Source: Oegoconia quadripuncta (lineage: Eukaryota > Arthropoda > Insecta > Lepidoptera > Autostichidae). Taken from it: a stretch of 64,000 nucleotides of DNA. The stretch spans positions 19,987,151-20,051,150 of the forward strand of contig OX438755.1 in NCBI GenBank assembly GCA_949316235.1, given 5' to 3'. The position numbers and the translations under genes are program-made. Each line of letters begins with the position of its first letter. The first letter of the stretch is position 1. A model generated the notes under the pieces. The model did not search any database, had not been told where the DNA came from, and saw only the letters and a program-made list of their open reading frames with translations. This document shows, one piece after another, positions 56,882 to 64,000 of this stretch.

Positions 56882-57211
56882 TTACTTATTCAAAAACGAA
56901 CTTAATAATCCACTAAGAACAGAACCTAAAATTATGGGTAAGAATGCTCCACCTTTCTGTATAATAATTCGTTTTCGGGAGTTACTTTTACCCTTAGATA
57001 CTAATTTTCTCAACAAAGTTTTGTATTTACTCAACTTGGATTTATCTCTATCCTTCAGAGGAATTTTACCATTCAAAATATTATAAATACATTCACATAA
57101 ACAATTTATTTCTTCATTGCGACATACTTTCAACAAGGCTGTACAATACTTAGGTTTAAGCGTATGCAAAGCTTTTAGTAATTCAAGATGCGTCGTCACT
57201 CTACCAACCAT
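56882..57211 (-). CDS. Small basic protein with hydrophobic C-terminal segment
   Basis: 109 residues. N-terminal half: LKPKYCTALLKVC, INCLCECIYNILNGKIPLK. A basic stretch (KSNSRKRIIIQKGG) follows, ending in a hydrophobic helix (AFLPIILGSVLSGLLSSFL) that could cross or bury in a membrane. Such proteins recur in Maverick/adintovirus genomes and are probably virion-associated (inference); the exact role is unknown. The N-terminal half is paralogous to the 74-residue protein just upstream. The next gene starts one base after its stop. Confidence 0.75.
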   Translation of the reverse strand: MVGRVTTHLELLKALHTLKPKYCTALLKVCRNEEINCLCECIYNILNGKIPLKDRDKSKLSKYKTLLRKLVSKGKSNSRKRIIIQKGGAFLPIILGSVLSGLLSSFLNK

Positions 57212-57265
57212 TGTAACCGACTAATAATAATAATATTTTGAGGTTGTTATTATTATAAGGAAACA

Positions 57266-57490
57266 CTATGCAATATTTGTTGAAAAAAAGCAATGTAACT
57301 TCAAGAAACTAAATTTTGATTGCCGCACCCCTTTTATAGGGATTTCAATGAAAGTATCTACAATACTTTCACATATACGATTTATTTTATCTTCACTACA
57401 TTTTTTCAATAAAGCTTTGCGATATTTCGGTGTGAGTACTTGTAAAGCTAGTGATAATTCCTGATCTTGTGGTACTGCTTCTTCAGGCAT
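57266..57490 (-). CDS. Truncated paralogue of the small basic protein
   Basis: 74 residues. LTPKYRKALLKKCSEDKINR and ICESIVDTFIEIPIKG align with the first half of the 109-residue protein (shared pattern L.PKY..ALLK.C....IN..CE.I......IP.K). The basic stretch and hydrophobic tail are absent, and the C-terminus (KLHCFFSTNIA) is unlike the relative. The start overlaps the ATPase stop as TAATG (57492-57488). It could be a decaying duplicate or a short functional version. Confidence 0.65.
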   Translation of the reverse strand: MPEEAVPQDQELSLALQVLTPKYRKALLKKCSEDKINRICESIVDTFIEIPIKGVRQSKFSFLKLHCFFSTNIA

Positions 57491-58152
57491 TATCGACCAC
57501 TAACTGATATTTGATTACGGTGTGTATCATATTTATAACCCTTTTTCGGCAAATAAACTACACAGTTTTCATCCGAGGGAAAGAGTTTACTCTTAAAACG
57601 ACACATATCATTTGTATTTTGTTTTAAATCAATCATTAGATAACCATGTGCTTCTGCTGTAGCGTCCTTATAAGCTTCTTCGACGAATTTGGAATTATCT
57701 GGCATTACTTGACGTGCTAAATGACGTATTTGTGCTCTATCTCTAGGATTTTTGAAGAAAATTATGTAACTCGAATTTAAGGAAATATCGCGTTGCCCTC
57801 TACCTTGGTGAAATAAATTTTGTGTTATATAAAACACACTAAGATTTCTATGATGACTACCTTTAGTGAAAATATCTACAATGCGGGCATCGGATTCTCG
57901 CATAAGATCATCTATTATCAGTAATTGTGGTAGCTTACCATCAAACATGCTTAACTCAGGGCTACCCTGTTTATAATCAACATTGTTCAAATTATATAAA
58001 GGTTGCATTTCATCGTAACACCATAATATCCGTTCAAAGTCACTGTTACAAATATCTTTTGCATATTTTAAGAAATTGGTAACAAAGTTAGATTTACCAC
58101 AACCACTTGGGCCTGCTACAATAGCTGTGAAAGGATGGATGAAATGAAACAT
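57490..58152 (-). CDS. Genome-packaging ATPase (FtsK/HerA, A32-like)
   Basis: 220 residues. It pumps viral DNA into the capsid (family knowledge). Walker A is GPSGCGKSN at residues 14-22, Walker B is LLIIDDLM at 77-84, and a sensor-like NLSVFYITQNLFHQG segment spans about 103-117. The arginine-containing FFKNPRDRAQIRHLARQ follows near 133. The length matches Maverick/adintovirus ATPases. It is the first gene of the compact block; a TATA box about 80 bp upstream (58237-58230) probably drives the block. The frame is complete with all motifs present. Confidence 0.92.
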   Translation of the reverse strand: MFHFIHPFTAIVAGPSGCGKSNFVTNFLKYAKDICNSDFERILWCYDEMQPLYNLNNVDYKQGSPELSMFDGKLPQLLIIDDLMRESDARIVDIFTKGSHHRNLSVFYITQNLFHQGRGQRDISLNSSYIIFFKNPRDRAQIRHLARQVMPDNSKFVEEAYKDATAEAHGYLMIDLKQNTNDMCRFKSKLFPSDENCVVYLPKKGYKYDTHRNQISVSGR

Positions 58153-58206
58153 TTTTTTATTTTGTTACAATTTAACGTGTAACCTATAAAGCTCTGTGTT
58201 TAGGAA

Positions 58207-58237
58207 TGGGGTTAAACAAAATAGGAAGTCTCTTATA
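58207..58237 (-). promoter_or_regulatory. Candidate promoter of the ATPase-to-protease block
   Basis: TATAAGAG (58237-58230, minus strand) lies in the 260-bp gap between PolB and ATPase. The same octamer-like TATAAGAG is found in the left TIR promoter (50740-50747), suggesting a shared element. Confidence 0.5.
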
Positions 58238-58412
58238 AAGTCACTCAGTAATTTTATTATATAAATTACATTTAGAAATCACACAATTTAAAATATACTT
58301 ACAATAATGAAAATTAATTAAAAATTTCAAATACAGTTTTACAATTCAAATAATTAAAATAATCTTACAATAATGATATTATACTAATAGTGGTACTTAA
58401 AATGTATATACA

Positions 58413-61400
58413 TTATTTAATACTGTAATGACCCCAAGCAAAAGTATCTGTAGAGTTAGGTATAAAATATCTCTTAGTGTCATTATAAGATAAACATATC
58501 TTGTTTATTTTCTGAGTGAAAATAGTATGCTTTAAACTTCTTATTCTATACATTTCCGAAATTTGGATTTCGTTATGAAATAAACATTTTTTATAATTTT
58601 CCATTAACATTTTTTTCGTAACATTTTTGTTTACACCTTTAGCTTTAGCGGTTACCTTATTTTCAACATCTATACAATACATTTTAGATCGCAAACCAAC
58701 AAACTCTTTAAATATCTTTCCATTGTTTTCATCCTTAAAATATCCCAACTTTTTTTTATTTAACAGTGGAATACCAAAGACATTGTTAGATGGATAATCT
58801 GAAGTATCAAAATAATTGTATATATCAAGTGCTATATCTGTGTAAAAGTTATCAGTAAAGATATGATAAATTAAACTATCCGTGTCTGTATAGAGTAACT
58901 TTACTTTATTGTTATATTTTGGTTTAATATAATTATAATGAAAATTGTACATAAGAGTTTTTGAAATGTCCAATATGCAAAAACCTAAATAAATAGGTTT
59001 ATTGTAGAATAATTTCGTTTTGTGTAATTGAACAGCAACTAGTGACTCAGAAAATATTGAAAGGCTATGGAATTCCGGTCGGGCTATCAGGCTTTGCACA
59101 CCTTGAGTTTTACCACGATTTTCCCAATGTGTTAATAATTTTACATTAACTCGTTTTTCTATGTTTTCCATAGTCTTACCAAACACAGAATTATTCATAA
59201 GTTTGTAAAAATCTTTGTCAAAATCAGTTTTTGCTAAAGTTCTCAATTCTGTGTTTAAATCTATGTACTTTTTTAGCCAGGGACTTTGTTTAAACTGTAA
59301 AATTCTGTGGACTTTGAGCAATTTCATACCTAATTGCAAACATTGTATAAGATTTCTATAATGTATAACATAATTCTTTTTGTTATATAAATTAGGAACT
59401 AATTTCTTATCTTTACTATTACCTATAACAATATTTTCAGGACATAAGGGGAAATCTGAATGTAAATCATGAATGTTTTCAGGATAATGGAGATCGACCT
59501 CCAATATATATCCAACATCAGATGTAAGTGATACATGAAAATCAGTATTTGCACTAACCCATTTGAAATCTCCTACAGGTAAGTATTGTGACATTGCCCA
59601 TCCATAAAGGTTATTTGCATCAAAATACATCAAATAAGATTTTGGTAAATCTGAATTGAAATCTTTGAGATATTCATTATTAGCCTTTCCATATCTATTA
59701 CAGCATTGTGATACACCCCCTCTTATACCAGATTTCACAAACGCTAACTTATCGAAATCAGTCAACAATTCTAATTCAATTTTTGTGTATTTCAACATCG
59801 CATCCCAACTTAACCCCGGAGCTGTGTAATATTGAGTTGGATCTAAATCATAAGTTTCAATACACACTTCACGGAAATTTTCAAAGATATCGGTTAATAG
59901 CATAACATCGGTTTTCAAGTATAGATTTGAATAATCTAACATATTTTGACATTTAAAATGTTTCCAAACATCTAAAGCATGTTTATAATCATTATCAGAT
60001 ACACATGTATCAGTCAAAGAACTGTAAAATTGATCCTGCGTGGGAAGTGATGTGACCTGCAACGACTCATATGAGTTAATAAATTCATATGGAAATACAC
60101 CTTTTTTTATTAATCTCTGAAAATCACTTTTCTCAGGAAATTGTTTTCTTAACTCTTTCAATTGTTTTTCTTTAAGATTTTTTGCCAAACTATCTAAACT
60201 ACTGGACATAAACTTGAAAGAATCCAAAAACCTTAAAAATATTGAATGACCATTTATAAATATTTTTTTAGAAAATGAAATGTACTTTTCTTTACTTTGT
60301 GGGATAATTTCTATTTCACCATCCATAAAGTTAAGTGCATGAACAATAAAATGAGCATCATAATTACTCAAGTTATGAAACAAAATTGGAATGAAGAAAG
60401 GTACACGATATTTAGAACTACATATTTTATGAGCTACCCCCCTAAACTTTCCAGTATTCCAATCAAAATCTAGATCGGTATCATTATTATCTAATCGAGT
60501 CTCGCATATATAACATAACTCTGATTGACTAATTTTCAATTGATCAGCATCAGTTAATGGTTGGGGTCGTTTTTGAAAGCAATTCCTTTTTTGTATCTCG
60601 GATAAGTCTTTATATAAACTTTCCATAAATACTTTTGCACAGTCTGGTCCAGTATATGTTCGATACTTGGAAAGGGAATCATCATAGGAACATTTTATAT
60701 AGTAACCATAGCTATACACTTCATGCTCATGTATTGATCGGGTGTATGATTTTAATGGATTAGGATCACATGATTTAATCGGTTTCAAAATGGCTTCCAA
60801 ATCTGCATATATAACAAAGGGTAATTTTAACTTTCGTTGGAATTTATCGAAGGTAATTTTATCATTACTTATTTCTTGACCAAACCAATTCTTAGTCTTT
60901 TTATTCATTCCAGGTAATTCTGTAACTATTTGCGCACAATCTTTTGTTTGATGGTTTGTTAACCTTTCTCTGGTAGTAAAATATAATAAACAACCATCAC
61001 AAATATGTATCGCTTTCTCCTGGTTAGTGACTTGTTTATTTACCAAACGTGACATGTTTTTAATGTAACAATAATGGTTATCGGAACCATTTACTAAGTA
61101 TAACAAGTTTACATGGGTTTCTTTACGAGACTTGGTAAAGTACAAAGGACCCACAATAGTATTTTTCTTAGTATCTTTGTTGTAATCCAAACCAAAAACA
61201 TTAATGCTTATATTGTTTTGTTTTTCAACTCTACTTATATCTTTTAACTTCACTGGGAATTGAATACCATTAAAGTTCAATTTATTCTCATGTCTAATAT
61301 AAGATGATACCCGATCTAAGTGAGTATTAACTGGATACATTGCGGAGAGTAAAGCCCACTTTAAACATTGTTGGTCTCTATTTTTTACATTTATTACAGC

Positions 61401-62160
61401 TTTCTTGTGTTTAATATCTATCGGTAAATCGATATATGTCGAGCCACGTAAGGGGTTAAATTGATTAATATTCATTTCTAAAAACTTTATTTCCCGCAAA
61501 GACCAACCACTATCTTTTTTCTCAAAGTCAGTCATCCTTGTTTTAATATTTTCCATCAATGTATTGAAGTAAATATCTAAATTTTCACCTAAGCAAAGTG
61601 ACCAGTTATTTGTTTGAAAGTCAAATGAATTTTTAATGTCTTTAGTTTCCTGTACAAAGTCCGCATGAACTATAAAGTTGACTTTAATAGTAGTCAGCTC
61701 CCTCAAACACTCTTCTACAAGAAATAAAATAGTTTCCCTCACTGATTTTATGAACAATTCCGGGGTTTGTAAAACATTATTATCATTGGAAAGAGGTGAA
61801 GTTATTCTGTAGGTTAATATTCTAGAACCAAAAGCTGTAGAAATAATACTAACATTATCGAGATTATGTTCTTGAACGAAAACCTTTTCTTTGTGTGATT
61901 TACTCCGCAAGTGGTTAGTGAAATATCTTCGACTCACCGTGTGATTACATATTCCACATGTTATGGGGTCCACCACCACATTTGAAGGTCCAGCACTGCT
62001 AGTCGATCTGCTCGTAGATGTCGACGCGTTGTTGTTATTCACGACATTGATATACTCAGTGCAACTAGATGACTCATTTGCTTCTTGTGTGCGACGCGAT
62101 TTCGATGCAACTTGTACACTCGATTGCACCTTTCTTTTCCCCCCGGTTTGATTACTTGCA
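58413..62160 (-). CDS. Protein-primed family-B DNA polymerase, exon 2
   Basis: This exon carries nearly all of PolB (about 1296 residues with exon 1 at 62823-62965). It replicates the linear genome by protein priming (family knowledge). Counting from 62174 (a non-AUG frame start), zinc finger-like C73-C76-H88-H94 and C392-C395-H408-C413 lie in the N-terminal part. Exonuclease motifs are YADLE (D458, E460), NLSNYDAH (601-608) and YLKTDVMLLTD (752-762). Polymerase motifs are DANNLYG (852-858), NNSVFGK (994-1000) and YTDTDS (1095-1100). All expected acidic residues are present. A CYIC ... HKIC zinc knuckle lies at 554-585. The acceptor TTCTATTACAG ends at 62161. No ATG precedes the conserved sequence in this exon, which supports splicing. 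ATTAAA overlaps the stop codon. Confidence 0.93.
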
Positions 62161-62822
62161 CTGTAATAGAACACACAATATTAGTATTAGAGTTATAATA
62201 ATGAAATAACACAATCAAAATTGCTTTCATAATACCCACATTAAGGATTACACAGCTTACAATATGCCTGCATTTGTAATACACCATCAATTTCATCAAT
62301 GTTCTCAGTAGTCGCATCACTTCTTATTTTATGCCCACTACAAGGAGTAAAATATGGTATAATATCTGGGTCCTCTATCATGAAATTAGGAAGTTTATGA
62401 CTAATGTACCACAGCCTAATGAAATTATGAAATTTGTTTAGAAGAAACGATTTGTCTAATGACATAATTTCCTGAGTCGATAAAGACAACATTGTGTATT
62501 AGTTTTGAGACGTTACTTGTAACAAAATGAGGTAAAGACACTACTAACAATCGTTTATGTAGTAACGTCGTTCACCCCACTACTCATACCATCAATGTAC
62601 TTGGGTTAACTTTGAAAGATTTGTAAACTGTGTCCTATTACTCATAAAATATCATTCAAATTTGTATAACACTAATAGATAATGAGAACTATCTTATTAC
62701 ATAAGAACGAGAGTTCAAGTTTGCATAAATTCAATAGATAATGAGAGAGCTTCATCACAAATCACATAATATAATTAAACTGTGTGTTCCTGGACGAATT
62801 AAAGATAGTACAAGTTACTTAC
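62161..62822 (-). other. PolB intron (662 nt) containing a separate ORF
   Basis: The donor ACC|GTAAGT is at 62822 and the acceptor TTCTATTACAG at 62161, joining phase 2 to phase 2. The 83-codon ORF at 62241-62492 lies within it on the same strand. Confidence 0.78.
62241..62492 (-). CDS. Uncharacterised 83-residue ORF inside the PolB intron
   Basis: No family is recognised. It starts at ATG 62492. The N-terminal half is helical and aromatic (LNKFHNFIRLWYISHKLPNF). The C-terminal half has a CxxH ... CxxC pattern (PCSGHK, then AYCKLCNP) that could bind one zinc ion. A potential donor (ATT|GTAAGC) lies near the end, but its phase does not fit the PolB exon, so this is not an alternative PolB start unless another junction is used. 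It could be an independent small gene or chance. Confidence 0.45.
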   Translation of the reverse strand: MLSLSTQEIMSLDKSFLLNKFHNFIRLWYISHKLPNFMIEDPDIIPYFTPCSGHKIRSDATTENIDEIDGVLQMQAYCKLCNP

Positions 62823-62965
62823 GGTTCAGGTGGTACTTGGTTTACAGCATCACTGAGCTCACAGAGATCGTAGAGTTGTTGATCTATATTTCTTTGTTCT
62901 GCCTCGATACATAGTTGATATAATTGCTCATCAAATATTGGGTTGTTGAGATCGAAATGTGCCAT
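62823..62965 (-). CDS. Protein-primed PolB, exon 1 (start)
   Basis: 143 nt: 47 codons plus two bases from ATG 62965-62963. It encodes an acidic leader (FDLNNPIFDEQLYQLCIE, DLCELSDAVNQVPPEP) with two short repeats of the QLY(Q/D)LC(I)E type. The donor ACC|GTAAGT is a strong consensus, and phase 2 fits the acceptor at 62161 exactly, where the conserved polymerase frame otherwise lacks an ATG. A TATA box lies upstream at 63096-63089. Confidence 0.75.
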
Positions 62966-63127
62966 CGTGTTAACACTGAATAAGGGACTACCACTAATAA
63001 AGGTCTTTGGTTTTTAGACTACCACTAACAAACTTCAGTCAATGGCTGATTAGGAATGACTCTCAGTTTACTTGAGTTGAAACCCTCATTATATAGTCGA
63101 TTTTAAGTAGCATGGCGGGGGGTCATT
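62966..63127 (-). promoter_or_regulatory. PolB upstream region with TATA box
   Basis: TATATAAT at 63096-63089 lies just inside the right repeat boundary. An arthropod-type initiator (ATTCAGTG) is at about 62978-62971. The first is too far from the second for a classical pair, so the start site is uncertain. Confidence 0.45.
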
Positions 63128-64000
63128 AGGTAGTAAGAGTGGTAACAATAGGTAAGGTGTTATTGTTTCTTATCGGTTTCTATGAAATATTTTGTGCAGC
63201 CCTTCCTAGTTGCCACCTGTTTTGTTATATTATAAATTAAATCTCTGGTATTTTGATAATTTTTGTCCTCTTCTGATGTGATGTAATATTTAACACGTAC
63301 ATCTGCGTATTTCCAGTAATCAATGGGTAGAACATCTTTCAATTTTTTCATCTCATACACTTCTATTTTAATGAGATGGCTCGCAGTGGATCCATCGTCG
63401 TTATTTGATGAAATGTATGATGTTCCCTCTCCGTTAGCCTGGGCCACATTTGAAGAGTGCGTTCTGACCTTCTTTTTCTTCGGCTTCTCAAAAAAAGCAT
63501 CAATGCTTCTCTTTGCGGTATTTTGCTTGGCCTTTAATGTGGGAGAACCGCGAGTTTCATCATCACTTAAATCAGGAGAGGCAGGAAAATAATAGTTCTT
63601 AAATGTGTAATCACACTCGGGAATTGATGTCTGAAACAAGTTTAAATATTGGGTTAGCGTATGACTTAGTTTTTCCAAAAAACCACGATGCTCACAGAGC
63701 CCTATTCATCGAGGCGCACTATAATTGATTAATTAACGATTATACATTAGAACAATATAACACACACTGAAACAAGAGAGTATAGTTAAATTAGAATAGG
63801 GACAAACTTAGCGACATCGAGAATTCACTGAGAAATCATTAACGACTCGGATAATTTAGGTTCAGATGTTAGGAATTGTTTTATAACAGTTTGGAAACAC
63901 TACGTATACATATTGAAACACACACAATACAACACAATTGAGAAAAATAGGTAAAATTAAATAATTAAACTCACCATAGTAGATGCTTTGTCAACTGGTA
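63128..64000. repeat. Right terminal inverted repeat, cut by window edge
   Basis: Reverse complement of 50784-51656, with no difference seen in the stretches compared by eye. Its outer part and the repeat tip lie beyond 64000. Confidence 0.95.
63160..63977 (-). CDS. TIR-encoded small nuclear protein, right copy (spliced)
   Basis: Mirror of the left gene: ATG 63977-63975 directly followed by GTGAGT, intron 63974-63631, second coding exon 63630-63160. The translated second exon is identical to the left copy, including the PIP-like KRSIDAFF and the basic KPKKKKVR. Here the gene points in the same direction as PolB and ends about 195 bp before the PolB start, so read-through transcripts could link the two. 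Its promoter would lie just outside the window (expected TATA near 64046). Confidence 0.76.

Larger units (their letters stand above)
49640..64000. mobile_element. Maverick/Polinton-type element (endogenous adintovirus-like), right end outside window
   Basis: Inverted repeats are proven from 50784-51656 against 64000-63128 (base i pairs with 114784 minus i). Between them lie PolB, ATPase, integrase, penton-like, pX-like, hexon-like and adenain-like genes, which is the full Maverick/adintovirus core set. The right repeat runs off the window, so the outer tip and the 6-bp target duplication cannot be seen. The left tip must lie between the host SINE ending about 49580 and base 50784. I place it near 49.65-49.75 kb because tandem repeats with a different sequence character begin there, which is an inference. 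All large frames are open except one frameshift, so the copy is recent. Confidence 0.93.

Overview
The window reads as insect nuclear DNA, most likely from a moth or butterfly. It is AT-rich, its genes are split by large introns, and those introns are full of short SINEs, decayed non-LTR retrotransposons and small inverted-repeat elements of the kind abundant in Lepidoptera. The species cannot be named from the sequence.

Layout: (1) 1-3000 is the end of a non-LTR retrotransposon with an open EN-RT reading frame and a (TTTTGA)n tail. (2) 3345-16231, plus strand, holds six phase-compatible exons of a UBR3-like E3 ubiquitin ligase, about 400 codons from the middle of the protein. Neither the 5' nor the 3' exons were found in the window. 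(3) 21257-41675, minus strand, holds a full gene model for a secreted, cysteine-containing protein of about 590 residues that resembles the insect DUF4803 family. It has nine exon positions, and one position exists as two paralogous 128-nt exons that look mutually exclusive. (4) About 41.7-49.6 kb is intergenic and consists of nested repeats, including a 755-bp inverted-repeat element for which both an empty and a filled site are present. (5) From about 49.7 kb (proven from 50784) to beyond the right edge lies a large Maverick/Polinton-type element, that is, an endogenous adintovirus-like provirus. Its right end is cut off by the window.

The viral element is bounded by near-identical inverted repeats of at least 873 bp. 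On the minus strand it carries, in order, a protein-primed family-B DNA polymerase (two exons), a packaging ATPase, two paralogous small proteins, a protein broken by a frameshift, a DDE integrase with a C-terminal chromodomain, a penton-like minor capsid protein, a basic pX/pVI-like protein with an adenain-type cleavage motif, a hexon-like major capsid protein and an adenain-like protease. The block from ATPase to protease is packed like an operon, with ATGA and TAATG stop/start overlaps, and a TATA box lies upstream of it. Each inverted repeat also encodes one copy of a small spliced gene whose first coding exon is only the ATG. Its product combines a PCNA-binding (PIP)-like motif with a strong nuclear localisation signal. 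This small gene, the split PolB and an uncharacterised ORF inside the PolB intron are the most novel parts of the window.
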